From NCBI GenBank assembly GCA_023393525.1, contig JAEWKZ010000041.1, positions 1-43,955 on the forward strand: a stretch of DNA of 43,955 bases, read 5' to 3'. Shown here piece after piece: positions 1-8,458 of this stretch. Each line of letters starts with the position of its first letter. Within the stretch, counting starts at the first letter, position 1. This stretch comes from Pseudomonadota bacterium (GTDB lineage: Bacteria > Desulfobacterota > Desulfovibrionia > Desulfovibrionales > Desulfomicrobiaceae). Under the pieces are notes generated by a model. It did not search any database. It was not told the origin of the DNA and worked only from the letters and a program-made list of their open reading frames with translations. The translations under genes and the position numbers were made by a program.

Positions 1-526
1 GCACCTTGTACTTGCGGTGCGAGATGGCGCGCATCAGCGGACGGATGAGCAGCATGGCCGCGCCGGTGGTTCCCATCCAGCTGGCAAGCAATGTGCCGAT
101 CAGCAGGATGACGGTGTTGACCTGCGGTTTGCCCACCAGCGAGCCGCGCAGGCATACGCCGCCGGCGATGGTGAACAGGGAAAAGAGCAGGATGATGAAG
201 GAGATGTACTCCAGAAACAGAACGTGCAACACGTTGTAGACGGCAAGGCTGACCCCGTACACCAGGGCGTAGGGCACGATGAAAGCCGCGCCCCAGAAGG
301 CGGCGACCTTGCCGTAATTGTGGTGCCAGAAATGCGGCACGGCCAGGGGCATGATGGCGATGGACAAAAGCAGGCCGGCAAAGGGCACGACCCAGAGCAC
401 GCCCATCTGCTTGCCTATTTCATCCGCCGCGTGATGCAGCCCCCCGGCGGCCCAGACTTCAGGCGACATGCCAAGCGCGAGGCCCATGACTGCCAGGCAA
501 AAAAACCACACAGAACTTTTCCGCAT
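1..526 (-). CDS. NhaD-type sodium:proton antiporter (N-terminal part, runs off the window)
   Basis: This frame opens at an ATG (524-526) preceded by AAGGAGA and stays open to the window edge, so only about 175 N-terminal residues are seen. It starts with a signal-like segment (MRKSSVWFFCLAVMG..., probable cleavage after SPEVWA). Several hydrophobic helices follow, with signatures such as WVVPFAGLLLSIAIMPL, FWHHNYGKVAAFWG and NTVILLIGTLLASWMGTTGA. This pattern belongs to the NhaD / CitMHS-like ion transporter superfamily of inner-membrane Na+/H+ exchangers. The gene lies 68 bp downstream of bioA on the same strand, with only a weak 5-bp hairpin between them, so co-transcription is possible. 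The family call is from recognition of the N-terminus; substrate and ion specificity are not shown. Confidence 0.75.
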   Translation of the reverse strand, partial: MRKSSVWFFCLAVMGLALGMSPEVWAAGGLHHAADEIGKQMGVLWVVPFAGLLLSIAIMPLAVPHFWHHNYGKVAAFWGAAFIVPYALVYGVSLAVYNVLHVLFLEYISFIILLFSLFTIAGGVCLRGSLVGKPQVNTVILLIGTLLASWMGTTGAAMLLIRPLMRAISHRKYKV

Positions 527-594
527 CCGATGTTCTCCTTCTTGTGTCGCCGCCAATGCGGCAGCCGGTCGTTTGTGATCAAGGCCAAGGGGCA

Positions 595-1878
595 TCAACG
601 AAAATGCTCCGCCACGACCTTGACCAAGGATTTGGTCAAAAAGGCCAGGTCCTGGTCTTCCATGATGTATGGCGGCATCACGTACACCAAACGGCCAAAG
701 GGACGAACCCAGACGCCCTGTTTGACGAAAGCGGTCTGAATTTCGGCCATGCGCACGGGTTCCCGAAGCTCCACCACCCCGATGGCGCCCGCGACCCGTA
801 CATCAATAGTATATGTCAATTTTCGACACGGATCAAGGCCTTCTTCCAGAAAGGAACCAATCCTGGAGACTTGCGCGGCCCAATCGTTGGCGGCCAACAG
901 GGCAAGCGATGCCCTGGCCACGGCGCAGGCCAGAGGATTGCCCATGAAGGTCGGCCCGTGCATGAACACGCCGGGCTCGCCCGCGCACACGCCTTCGGCC
1001 ACCCTGTCCGTGGCCAGGGTGGCGGCCAGGGTCATGTAGCCCCCGGTCAGGGCCTTGCCCAGGCACATGATGTCCGGACTCACGCCCGCGTGCTCGCAGG
1101 CGAAGAGCCGGCCCGTGCGACCGAAGCCAGTGGCGATCTCGTCGGCGATGAAAAGCACGTCGAAAGCGTCGCACAATTCCCTCACCCGCCGCACATACAT
1201 GGGATGATAAAAATACATGCCTCCCGCGCCCTGGACCAAGGGCTCCAGGATCACGGCCGCGATTTCGGCGTGGTGGCGCTCCAGGGTTTCCCGCATGGCG
1301 TCCATGTCGCCCTCGTCCCACTCCCCGCCGAAGCGGCAGCGAGGCCTGGGCGCGAAATGGTGCGGGGGCAGCACGCCCGCAAAGCGCTCGTGCATCCCGT
1401 TCACCGGATCGCAAACGCTCATGGCCGCGAAGGTGTCGCCGTGATAGCCGCCGCGGATCGTCAGCAGGCGGTTCTTTTGCGGCCGATCCCGGCTGATCCA
1501 GTACTGATAGGCCATCTTGATGGCCACCTCCACGGCCACGGACCCCGAATCGGCCAGAAAGACCTTGGTCAGGGGCTCCGGCGTCATCCCGACCAGGGTC
1601 CGGCACAGCTCCACGGCCGGCTCATGGGTCAGCCCGCCGAACATGACGTGGGCCATGCGCTGGAGCTGGTCCGTGACCGCGGCGTTCAAGACAGGGTGGT
1701 TGTAGCCGTGGATGGCCGCCCACCAGGAGGACATGCCGTCCACGAGTTCCCGGCCGCCTTTGAGCTTCAGGCGCACGCCATGGGCGGAAACCACCTCGCG
1801 CACGGGCAGGGGGTTGGTCGTTGAGGTGTAGGGATGCCAGATGTGCCGGCGGTCGAAATCAAGGATGTCGCTCTTCAT
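595..1878 (-). CDS. bioA: Adenosylmethionine-8-amino-7-oxononanoate aminotransferase (BioA)
   Basis: This 427-residue class III PLP aminotransferase makes 7,8-diaminopelargonate from KAPA, with SAM as amino donor, in cytoplasmic biotin synthesis. The N-terminus (MKSDILDFDRRHIWHPYTS) is the usual BioA opening, which fixes the start at the ATG 1876-1878 even though its ribosome site is poor. Other landmarks are GMSSWWAAIHGYNHP, RGGYHGDTFAAMSV, the PLP-pocket aspartate in FIADEIATGFGRTG and the Schiff-base lysine in CLGKALTGGYMTLAA. The frame stays open upstream to 2919, but that part only mirrors queA and is not coding. No other biotin gene is in the window. It is transcribed divergently from queA across about 87 bp. 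Confidence 0.95.
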   Translation of the reverse strand: MKSDILDFDRRHIWHPYTSTTNPLPVREVVSAHGVRLKLKGGRELVDGMSSWWAAIHGYNHPVLNAAVTDQLQRMAHVMFGGLTHEPAVELCRTLVGMTPEPLTKVFLADSGSVAVEVAIKMAYQYWISRDRPQKNRLLTIRGGYHGDTFAAMSVCDPVNGMHERFAGVLPPHHFAPRPRCRFGGEWDEGDMDAMRETLERHHAEIAAVILEPLVQGAGGMYFYHPMYVRRVRELCDAFDVLFIADEIATGFGRTGRLFACEHAGVSPDIMCLGKALTGGYMTLAATLATDRVAEGVCAGEPGVFMHGPTFMGNPLACAVARASLALLAANDWAAQVSRIGSFLEEGLDPCRKLTYTIDVRVAGAIGVVELREPVRMAEIQTAFVKQGVWVRPFGRLVYVMPPYIMEDQDLAFLTKSLVKVVAEHFR

Positions 1879-1965
1879 GGTGGGACCGATATGTTTTTTG
1901 GACTGTTCGGGAGAATTGCGCTTCGCCGTGGGTTGGGCTAGCAGCACGTGGACACGAGGACAAAC

Positions 1966-3051
1966 ATGACCGCTATCGACCCGGAATTCAATCTTCAATC
2001 CTACGATTTCGAACTGCCCGAAGCCCAGATCGCCCAGGACCCCACCGAAAAGCGGGGCGAGTCGCGCCTCCTGGTGCTGGATCGCGAGACGGGCGCGCTT
2101 GGCGACGCCATGTTCGCCGATCTTCCGGACCTGCTTCCCCCGGGTGCGCTCCTGGTCGTCAACAACACCAGGGTCCTGCCTGCCCGGCTCATCGGACGCA
2201 AGGAGTCGGGAGGCCGGGTCGAATTCCTGCTGCTCACTCCGCTGGCGCTCATCGAGGCCGAGACGGGCCCGGACGGCACGCGCGCGGCCATGGCCGAGGG
2301 ACTGCTCAAGGCCTCCAAGGGCCCCCGCGCGGGGGACCTGCTCCACTTTCCCGGCATCGAGCTGCGGGTGATCGAAAAGGGCGAATTCGGGCGGGCGCGG
2401 GTCGAAATGCGCTGGCGGGGCGATCTGGTCGGACATTTCCTGGACCAGGGGCACATCCCCCTGCCCCCCTACATCCACCGCGAGGACAAAAGCGAGGACC
2501 GCACCCGCTACCAGACCGTCTATTCGCGGGAAGACAAGCTCGGCTCCGTGGCCGCGCCCACGGCCGGACTGCACTTCACGCCGCCGATCATGGACGCCCT
2601 GGCCGTGCGGAACATCGACCTGGCCGAGGTCACCCTGTACGTGGGCTACGGCACCTTCAGCCCGGTTCGCTGCGACGACATCCGCGAGCACGTCATGCAC
2701 GCCGAATATGCGGAAGTGCCCGAGGAAACCGCCCGCGCCATCGCCAGGGCCAAAAGCGAAGGCCGCCCCGTCGTCGCCGTGGGCACGACCACCTCCCGGA
2801 CGCTGGAGAGCATGGCCTGCTCCCTGGGAAAGATCGGCGCGTTCAAGGGCTGGACCGACATCTTCATCCGCCCCGGGTACGAGTTCAAGGTCGTGGATCA
2901 GCTCATCACCAACTTCCACTTGCCCCGGTCTTCCCTAATCATTATGGTCAGCACACTCGCGGGCAGGCAACAGATTATCGATGCCTACAACCATGCGGTC
3001 AGGCAGGGATTCCGCTTTTTTTCCTACGGCGACGCCATGCTCATCCGCTGA
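1966..3051 (+). CDS. queA: S-adenosylmethionine:tRNA ribosyltransferase-isomerase (QueA)
   Basis: QueA transfers and isomerises the ribosyl part of SAM onto 7-aminomethyl-7-deazaguanine in tRNA, giving epoxyqueuosine at the wobble position. The 361-residue product has the family landmarks YDFELPEAQIAQDP, VVNNTRVLPARLIG, LPPYIHREDKSEDRTRYQT, GSVAAPTAGLHFT, VTLYVGYGTFSPVR and the C-terminal YEFKVVDQLITNFHLP. A GTG at 1948 is in frame, but GAGGA at 1956-1960 lies 5 nt before the ATG at 1966, so the ATG is preferred. It is divergent from bioA and 54 bp upstream of the 2-oxoacid oxidoreductase operon. Confidence 0.96.
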   Translation: MTAIDPEFNLQSYDFELPEAQIAQDPTEKRGESRLLVLDRETGALGDAMFADLPDLLPPGALLVVNNTRVLPARLIGRKESGGRVEFLLLTPLALIEAETGPDGTRAAMAEGLLKASKGPRAGDLLHFPGIELRVIEKGEFGRARVEMRWRGDLVGHFLDQGHIPLPPYIHREDKSEDRTRYQTVYSREDKLGSVAAPTAGLHFTPPIMDALAVRNIDLAEVTLYVGYGTFSPVRCDDIREHVMHAEYAEVPEETARAIARAKSEGRPVVAVGTTTSRTLESMACSLGKIGAFKGWTDIFIRPGYEFKVVDQLITNFHLPRSSLIIMVSTLAGRQQIIDAYNHAVRQGFRFFSYGDAMLIR

Positions 3052-3105
3052 CCCGCCCGACAAGAACCCCCCGTCATCAACACTATCCCCCCGTGGAGGT
3101 TTTCC

Positions 3106-3345
3106 ATGCCAAGCAGAGTCGAGTTCCGGGAAGACCGTTGCAAGGGCTGCCTGCTCTGCACCGAAGTCTGCCCGACCGGCATCATCCAGCAATCGAGCCG
3201 GTTCAACCAGAAGGGGTACAAGGTCACCGAGATCGCCCCGGACAGAATGAACGAATGCAAGGGCTGCGCTTTCTGCGCCATGATGTGCCCGGACTACGCC
3301 ATCAACGTCTTCACGACGAAAGCGGCGAAAGGAGGCAGGAAATGA
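3106..3345 (+). CDS. 2-oxoacid:ferredoxin oxidoreductase delta (2x[4Fe-4S] ferredoxin) subunit
   Basis: This 79-residue protein carries two CxxCxxCxxxCP clusters (CKGCLLCTEVCP near residue 12 and CKGCAFCAMMCP near residue 51), the signature of a small bacterial-type 2[4Fe-4S] ferredoxin. It is the first gene of a delta-alpha-beta-gamma operon, so it is read as the electron-transfer subunit that takes electrons from the TPP/Fe-S core. A good ribosome site (GGAGG, 6 nt spacing) precedes the ATG. Its stop overlaps the start of the alpha subunit as ATGA, which suggests translational coupling. The order matches korDABC/oorDABC operons. Confidence 0.9.
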   Translation: MPSRVEFREDRCKGCLLCTEVCPTGIIQQSSRFNQKGYKVTEIAPDRMNECKGCAFCAMMCPDYAINVFTTKAAKGGRK

Positions 3346-4403
3346 GCACCCCCAAACGCATTTTCGTCAAAGGAAACGAAGCCATTTCCCGGGGTGCGCT
3401 GGCCGCGGGCATGAAATGCTTTTTCGGCTACCCCATCACGCCCCAGAACGACATCCCCGAATTCCTGTCCCAGGCCCTGCCCGAAGCGGGCGGCCAGTTC
3501 GTGCAGGCCGAGAGCGAGGTGGCCGCGGCCAATATGCTCATGGGCGCGGCGGCCTGCGGCATCCGGGCCATGACCTCCTCGTCGAGCCCTGGCATGTCCC
3601 TCAAGCAGGAGGCCATTTCCTACATGGCCGGCAGCGAGATCCCCGGCGTGCTGGTCAACGTCAGCCGCGGAGGCCCGGGCCTGGGCGACATCGGCCCCTC
3701 CCAGGGCGACTATTTCCAGGCGGTCAAGGGCGGCGGCCACGGCGACTACCACCTGCTGGTGCTGGCTCCCGGCACGGTGCAGGAGGCCTACGACCTGACC
3801 ATCAAGGCTTTCGACCTGGCCTTCAAGTACAGAAACCCGGTCATGGTCCTGGCCGACGCCATCATCGGCCAGATGAAGGAACCCGTGGTGCCGTGGGTGC
3901 CCGAGAATCTCGACCCTGACGAAGGGCTGGACTGGGGTTTGCAGGGCGCCACGGGCCGGGGCCCGCGCCTGATCAAATCCCTGTTCCTGGACGACGGCGC
4001 CCTGGCCGGACAGAACCTGAAGTTGCAGGCCAAGTATCAGGCCATGCGGGCCGAAGTGGATCAGGAGCTTTTCCTGACCGAGGACGCGGAACTTGTCGTC
4101 GTGGCCTTCGGCTCCATCGGCCGCATCGTCAAGAGCACCATCCGCAAGCTGCGCGCCCAGGGCAGGAAGGTCGGCCTGGTGCGGCCCATCACGCTCTTCC
4201 CCTTCCCTTCGGAAGTGCTTTTGAACCTGGCCAAGGAAGGCAAGCGTTTCCTGACCATCGAGCACAACATGGGCCAGATGGTCGAAGACGTGCGCCTCTC
4301 CATCCGGACCGTGGCGGATTCGGCGTTCCATTGCCAGCTGCCCGGCAACCTGCCCACGCCGGATGATTTCGAAGAACCCATTCTGAAGGCGCTGGAGGGA
4401 TGA
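3342..4403 (+). CDS. vorB: 2-oxoacid:ferredoxin oxidoreductase alpha subunit (VorB type)
   Basis: This 353-residue alpha subunit belongs to a CoA-acylating 2-oxoacid:ferredoxin oxidoreductase. It has the alpha-subunit landmarks FVKGNEAISRGALAAG, FGYPITPQNDIPEF, QAESEVAAANMLMGAAA, SSSPGMSLKQEAISYMAG and NVSRGGPGLGDIGPSQGDYF. These match the VorB family (3-methyl-2-oxobutanoate/2-ketoisovalerate type) better than the pyruvate enzyme. The true substrate (branched-chain oxoacids or 2-oxoglutarate) cannot be decided from sequence. The start ATG overlaps the delta subunit stop, with GGAGG at 3331-3335 upstream. The longer upstream open frame runs through queA and is rejected. Confidence 0.9.
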   Translation: MSTPKRIFVKGNEAISRGALAAGMKCFFGYPITPQNDIPEFLSQALPEAGGQFVQAESEVAAANMLMGAAACGIRAMTSSSSPGMSLKQEAISYMAGSEIPGVLVNVSRGGPGLGDIGPSQGDYFQAVKGGGHGDYHLLVLAPGTVQEAYDLTIKAFDLAFKYRNPVMVLADAIIGQMKEPVVPWVPENLDPDEGLDWGLQGATGRGPRLIKSLFLDDGALAGQNLKLQAKYQAMRAEVDQELFLTEDAELVVVAFGSIGRIVKSTIRKLRAQGRKVGLVRPITLFPFPSEVLLNLAKEGKRFLTIEHNMGQMVEDVRLSIRTVADSAFHCQLPGNLPTPDDFEEPILKALEG

Positions 4404-4405
4404 GC

Positions 4406-5167
4406 ATGACCCAGGAAATTCGCGTCACCAACTATCCGGAGGTCCTGACCGACCGGGCCTCCCATTACTGTCCGGGTTGCCACCACGGCACGGCCCACCG
4501 CCTGGTGGCCGAGGCCATCACCGATCTGGGCCTGGTGGACAAGACCATCCTCATCGGGTCCATCGGCTGCTCGGTCTTCATCTACAACTACCTCTCCCTG
4601 GACGCCATCGAATCGCCCCACGGCCGCGCCCCGGCGGTGGCCACGGGCGTCAAGCGCGCACGTCCCGACAAGATCGTCTTCACCTACCAGGGCGACGGCG
4701 ACCTCGCATCCATCGGCATGGCCGAGATCATGCACTGCGCCAACCGGGGCGAGAACATCACCACGATCTTCGTCAACAACACCGTCTACGGCATGACCGG
4801 CGGGCAGATGGCCCCCACCACCCTGGTCGGCCAGAAGACCACCACCTGCCCCGGCGGACGCTGCCGCGAGAACGAGGGCATGCCCATCCGCATGACCGAG
4901 ATCATCGCCTCCCTGGGGGGCGTGGCCTTTGCCGAGCGCGTGGCCGTGAACAACGTCAAGAACATCATGAAGGCCAAGAAGGCCGTGGCCAAGGCCTTTG
5001 AATACCAGACCAAGGAAGTCGGCTTCTCCTTTGTGGAGGTTCTGGCCACCTGTCCCACCAACTGGCGCATGACTCCGCTTCAGGCCAACAAGCGCGTGGA
5101 AACGGAAATGATTCCCTACTTCCCTCTGGGCAACTACAAAGACGTGCTGGCAAAGGAGGAAAAATGA
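4406..5167 (+). CDS. 2-oxoacid:ferredoxin oxidoreductase beta subunit (TPP-binding)
   Basis: This subunit of about 253 residues binds thiamine pyrophosphate. The motif GDGDLASIGMAEIM...IFVNN is the GDG-x(n)-NN TPP site. The N-terminal SHYCPGCHHG and the CPGGRC segment are typical of KorB/VorA-like beta subunits. Two starts are possible: the ATG at 4400, which overlaps the alpha stop, and the ATG at 4406. GGAGG at 4394-4398 touches the first but sits 7 nt from the second, so 4406 is preferred. The gene's stop overlaps the gamma start as ATGA. It acts in the cytoplasm with the alpha, gamma and ferredoxin subunits. Confidence 0.9.
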   Translation: MTQEIRVTNYPEVLTDRASHYCPGCHHGTAHRLVAEAITDLGLVDKTILIGSIGCSVFIYNYLSLDAIESPHGRAPAVATGVKRARPDKIVFTYQGDGDLASIGMAEIMHCANRGENITTIFVNNTVYGMTGGQMAPTTLVGQKTTTCPGGRCRENEGMPIRMTEIIASLGGVAFAERVAVNNVKNIMKAKKAVAKAFEYQTKEVGFSFVEVLATCPTNWRMTPLQANKRVETEMIPYFPLGNYKDVLAKEEK

Positions 5168-5727
5168 GCATTTACCAGGATGCAATCATCGCCGGATTCG
5201 GCGGCCAGGGCGTCATGCTCATCGGCAACCTCCTGGCCTACGCAGGCATGAACGCGGGGCTCAACGTGACCTACATTCCCGTCTACGGGCCGGAAATGCG
5301 CGGCGGCACGGCCAACTGCACCGTGGTGGTCTCCGATGACGTCATCGGCTCGCCCATCATCCGCTCGCCCGTGAGCCTGATCATCATGAACGGCCCGTCC
5401 CTGGACAAGTTCCAGCCCCAGCTGCAGGACGGCGGAACGCTGATCCTCAACTCCTCGCTCATCGACCCGGCCCAGTCCGACAAGAACCGGGTCAAGGTCT
5501 ATGCCGTACCGGTCAACGAAATCGCCGACGGCCTCGGCAACACGCGCATGGCCAACATGGTCGCCATCGGCGCCTACGTGCAGGCCACCGGAGTGATGCC
5601 GGTCAAGCAGGTGCAGGACAGCCTGGGCTCGGTCATCTCCGAGCACTACAGCCACATGATCCCCAAGAACGCGGCCGCCATCCAGGCCGGCGCGGACTAT
5701 GTCGCCGCCCACGGCCAGTACGCATAA
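5164..5727 (+). CDS. 2-oxoacid:ferredoxin oxidoreductase gamma subunit
   Basis: This 187-residue gamma subunit (KorC/PorC-type domain) completes the four-subunit enzyme. It opens with AIIAGFGGQGVMLIGNLLAYAG and carries YGPEMRGGTANCTVVVSDD, both hallmarks of the family, and is close to the usual length. GGAGG at 5156-5160 serves the ATG, which overlaps the beta stop codon. A GC-rich hairpin directly downstream (5735-5756) probably ends the transcript, so the operon appears to contain just these four genes, perhaps with queA. Confidence 0.92.
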   Translation: MSIYQDAIIAGFGGQGVMLIGNLLAYAGMNAGLNVTYIPVYGPEMRGGTANCTVVVSDDVIGSPIIRSPVSLIIMNGPSLDKFQPQLQDGGTLILNSSLIDPAQSDKNRVKVYAVPVNEIADGLGNTRMANMVAIGAYVQATGVMPVKQVQDSLGSVISEHYSHMIPKNAAAIQAGADYVAAHGQYA

Positions 5728-5734
5728 CGATCCC

Positions 5735-5756
5735 CCGGGGCCCGCGAGGGCCCCGG
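5735..5756 (+). terminator. Hairpin terminator after the 2-oxoacid oxidoreductase operon
   Basis: A 9-bp perfect stem (CCGGGGCCC / GGGCCCCGG) with a GCGA loop lies 7 nt after the gamma-subunit stop. It is followed only by TCTT, so the T-tract is short. It may be a weak intrinsic terminator or a 3' stabilising hairpin. Confidence 0.5.
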
Positions 5757-5800
5757 TCTTCCCGCACCCATCCCTCACCTGAACCGTCCGAGGCGCGACC

Positions 5801-6610
5801 ATGCTTCTCTTCGGCATCATCGGCCACCCGCTCTCGCACACCTTGAGCCCGGTCCTGCACAACTGGGGATTTCGCGAACTGGACATCAGGGCCTCCTACC
5901 ACGTCTGGGACACTCCGCCCGAAAAGCTCCCGGCCTTCATGGCCGCCCTGCGCACCCTGCCCATCCATGGCGCCAGCGTGACCATTCCGCACAAGGAAGC
6001 GGTCATGCCCCTGGTCGACAGGCTGACCGACAACGCCCGCGACATCGGCGCCGTCAACACCCTGTACTGGCAGGACGAGCGTCTCTGGGGCGACAACACC
6101 GACGTGACCGGCTTCATGGCCCCGCTTCTCGAATGCGGCAAGGCTCCCGGCACAGCCCTGGTGCTCGGAGCGGGAGGAGCGGCGCGGGCGGCGGTCTGCG
6201 GCCTGCACAGGGCCGGTTGGGAAGTCATGCTGTCTTCGCGCACGCAAACCCGGGCCGACCGCCTGGCCCACTCCTTCCAGGCCGCGCAGGTGCCCTGGAA
6301 CGATCGACACGGCGTACGCCCCGACCTGCTGGTCAACACCACCCCCCTTGGCATGTCCGGGCCCTTTCAGGCCCTCTCGCCCTGGAAAGGCCCGCTGGAG
6401 GGCATTTCCCTGGTCTACGACCTGATCTACAACCCCAAGGAGACCCTGCTCCTGGCGCAGGCCCGGCGCGAAGGGGTGGCGGTCATCCCCGGCCTGCCCA
6501 TGTTCGCGCACCAGGGCCTGGCCCAGTTCGAACGGTGGACAGGGAGGCGCTTCCCCCTGCCCGAGGCCATCGTCCTGCTGGAAGAAACCCTGGCCAGGCG
6601 CAAGACATGA
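5801..6610 (+). CDS. aroE: Shikimate dehydrogenase (AroE)
   Basis: AroE reduces 3-dehydroshikimate to shikimate with NADPH in aromatic amino acid synthesis. The 269-residue protein opens with FGIIGHPLSHTLSP (substrate-binding serines). It has the catalytic lysine in GASVTIPHKEAV, the conserved aspartate in GDNTDVTG, the dinucleotide-binding glycines in LVLGAGGAARAAV and NTTPLGM near the C-terminal half. Length and start are standard, with GAGG ahead of the ATG. Its stop overlaps the start of tag by 4 nt, so the two form an operon. Confidence 0.95.
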   Translation: MLLFGIIGHPLSHTLSPVLHNWGFRELDIRASYHVWDTPPEKLPAFMAALRTLPIHGASVTIPHKEAVMPLVDRLTDNARDIGAVNTLYWQDERLWGDNTDVTGFMAPLLECGKAPGTALVLGAGGAARAAVCGLHRAGWEVMLSSRTQTRADRLAHSFQAAQVPWNDRHGVRPDLLVNTTPLGMSGPFQALSPWKGPLEGISLVYDLIYNPKETLLLAQARREGVAVIPGLPMFAHQGLAQFERWTGRRFPLPEAIVLLEETLARRKT

Positions 6611-7170
6611 TCCGCTGCCCCTGGGTGGACCTGTCCAAGCCCGATTACGTCCGCTACCACGACGAGGAATGGGGCGTTCCCGTCCACGACGACCAGGTGC
6701 TCTTCGAATTCCTGATCCTCGAATCCGCGCAGGCCGGACTGTCGTGGTACACGGTGCTGCGCAAACGGGCAGGCTACCGTGCGGCCTTCGCCGATTTCGA
6801 CCCCTCGAAGGTGGCCCGCTTCACCGCCCCCGACGTGGAACGCCTGCTGCTCAATCCGGACATCATCCGCCACCGCCGCAAGATCGAGGCCGCCGTGGCC
6901 AACGCCCAGGCCTTTTTGGCCGTGCAGGACCGCCATGGCTCCTTCGACTCCTACCTGTGGAATTTCGTGGACGGTCGCCGGATCATGCACGACATCCGCA
7001 CCCTGGCCGACTACCCCGCAACCATCCCCCAGTCCGACGCCCTGGCCAAGGATCTCAAACAGCGGGGTTTCGCATTCCTGGGATCGACCACCTGCTATGC
7101 CTTGATGCAGGCCGTCGGCCTGGTCAACGACCACAGCCGGGACTGTTTCCGCAGGCGGGAGCTCGCGTGA
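6607..7170 (+). CDS. tag: DNA-3-methyladenine glycosylase I (Tag)
   Basis: Tag removes 3-methyladenine from alkylated DNA to begin base-excision repair. The 187-residue protein has the characteristic zinc snap: Cys4 and His18 at the N-terminus with His176 and Cys180 at the C-terminus (NDHSRDC), equivalent to C4, H17, H175 and C179 of the E. coli enzyme. Other landmarks are WVDLSKPDYVRYHDEEWG, FEFLILESAQAGLSW and FAFLGSTTCYALMQAVGLVNDH. The ATG overlaps the aroE stop (ATGA). The pairing with aroE suggests shared transcription, not shared function. Confidence 0.95.
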   Translation: MIRCPWVDLSKPDYVRYHDEEWGVPVHDDQVLFEFLILESAQAGLSWYTVLRKRAGYRAAFADFDPSKVARFTAPDVERLLLNPDIIRHRRKIEAAVANAQAFLAVQDRHGSFDSYLWNFVDGRRIMHDIRTLADYPATIPQSDALAKDLKQRGFAFLGSTTCYALMQAVGLVNDHSRDCFRRRELA

Positions 7171-7228
7171 CCCGCCCCGCCGCCTTTTGGAGCAATCCGA
7201 CGGCGAGGGGCGCGTTGAGCAACTCATC

Positions 7229-7258
7229 CTGGCATTTCAACGCCAAGCGTGCTATAAA
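7229..7258 (+). promoter_or_regulatory. Possible sigma-70 promoter for the ercA-like gene
   Basis: CTGGCA (7229-7234) and TATAAA (7253-7258) are separated by 18 bp, giving a predicted start near 7265 and a leader of about 36 nt before the ATG at 7301. The -10 is good, the -35 is four of six. This is a visual match only. Confidence 0.4.
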
Positions 7259-7300
7259 TACAGAGTTACTTCTTTCCTGAATACGGATCAGAGGGGCAGC

Positions 7301-8458
7301 ATGAACTTTACCGATCTGCGCAAATTCGTCGCTCCGGAGACCATTTTCGGAGTGGGGGCAGTGGACCTGGCCGGGCAGTACGCAGGCAAGTTCGGGATCA
7401 ACAGACCCCTTGTCGTCACCGACGCGGGCGTCGTGGCCGCCGGATGGGCAGCGCGGGTCATGGACAGCCTTGCGGCCTTCGATATCGAAGGTGTCATTTT
7501 TTCGGACGTCACCCCCAACCCCAAAGCCGCAGAAGTCATGGCCGGAGTCGCGGCCTACCTTTCCGCCGAATGCGACGGCCTCGTGGCCGTGGGCGGGGGC
7601 AGCCCCATGGACTGCGCCAAGGGCATCGGCATCGTCGTTTCCAACGGCGGACACATCCTGGATTACAAAGGCGTGGACAAGATCATCGTGCCCATGCCCC
7701 CGCTCATCTGCATCCCGACCACGGCGGGCACCTCGGCCGACGTGTCCCAGTTCGCCATCATCAACGACACGGACCGCAAGACCAAGATCGCCATCATCAG
7801 CAAGACCATCATCCCCGACGTGGCCCTCATCGACCCGCAGACTCTGATGACCAAAAGCCCGTACCTCATCGCCTGCACGGGCATGGACGCCCTGGCCCAC
7901 GCCATCGAGGCCTTTGTCTCCAGCGCCCACTCCCCCATGACCGACGTGCATGCCCTGGAAGCCATCCGCCTGGTTCATGGCAATCTGCTGGAGTCGTTTC
8001 GACATCCCGAAGACATGGAACTCAAGGCCAAGACCATGCTGGGAAGCATGCAGGCCGGCCTCGCCTTCTCCAACGCCAGCCTGGGCGCGGTCCACGCCCT
8101 GGCCCACAGCCTCGGCGGATACAAGGACCTGCCCCACGGAGAGTGCAACGCCCTGTTGCTGCCGCACGTGGTGGATTACAATTTCACGGCCGCTCCCGAA
8201 CGGTTCCGAGTCATCGCCGAAACCATGGGGCTTGATTCCCGGGGCATGAGCACCTCCGAAATCCGAGCCTGGCTCATCGCATCCATGACGGATCTGCGCA
8301 CCGAGCTGGGCATCAGGGACAGGCTGGCATCCAAGGGCATACGCGCAAGCGACATCCCCGTGCTTTCGGACAAGGCCGTGCTCGACCCGTGCCTGGTCAC
8401 CAACCCCAAGTCCGCCAACAAGCGCGACATCCAGGTCATCTATGAAGAAGCGACCTGA
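7301..8458 (+). CDS. ercA: Iron-containing alcohol dehydrogenase family protein, ErcA-like
   Basis: This 385-residue protein is of the iron-dependent (type III) alcohol dehydrogenase fold. It shows the GGGSPMDCAKGIGI nucleotide site, the PTTAGTSADVSQFAI segment and the metal ligands in CTGMDALAHAIEAF (Asp, His) and GAVHALAHSLGGYKDLPHGE (two His). The opening LRKFVAPETIFGVGA and overall pattern match the ErcA subgroup. In Pseudomonas that subgroup is tied to regulation of ethanol oxidation and not to bulk alcohol turnover. GAGGGG at 7291-7296 precedes the ATG. Its last 17 bases overlap the start of a histidine kinase, the same partnership seen for ErcA with an ErcS-type kinase. Enzyme activity is plausible because the metal ligands are present. 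Confidence 0.82.
   Translation: MNFTDLRKFVAPETIFGVGAVDLAGQYAGKFGINRPLVVTDAGVVAAGWAARVMDSLAAFDIEGVIFSDVTPNPKAAEVMAGVAAYLSAECDGLVAVGGGSPMDCAKGIGIVVSNGGHILDYKGVDKIIVPMPPLICIPTTAGTSADVSQFAIINDTDRKTKIAIISKTIIPDVALIDPQTLMTKSPYLIACTGMDALAHAIEAFVSSAHSPMTDVHALEAIRLVHGNLLESFRHPEDMELKAKTMLGSMQAGLAFSNASLGAVHALAHSLGGYKDLPHGECNALLLPHVVDYNFTAAPERFRVIAETMGLDSRGMSTSEIRAWLIASMTDLRTELGIRDRLASKGIRASDIPVLSDKAVLDPCLVTNPKSANKRDIQVIYEEAT

Noticed and set aside
549..562. GCCGC-CAAT-GCGGC hairpin between bioA and the antiporter gene
   Set aside because: The stem is only 5 bp and has no T-tract, so it is not a convincing terminator.
544..1824. Long plus-strand open frame opposite bioA
   Set aside because: Its translation has no family features and is low-complexity (His, Gly, Gln-rich), as expected from the antisense of a GC-rich gene.
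1879..2919. N-terminal extension of bioA across queA
   Set aside because: The stretch is the antisense of queA and lacks aminotransferase similarity. BioA starts canonically at 1878.
1821..3341. Plus-strand open frame running into the VorB alpha subunit
   Set aside because: It overlaps queA and the ferredoxin subunit in another frame. The alpha subunit's conserved start is at 3342.
7230..7250. Sigma-54 promoter before the ercA-like gene
   Set aside because: TGGCAT is present, but no GC element lies at the required distance downstream.
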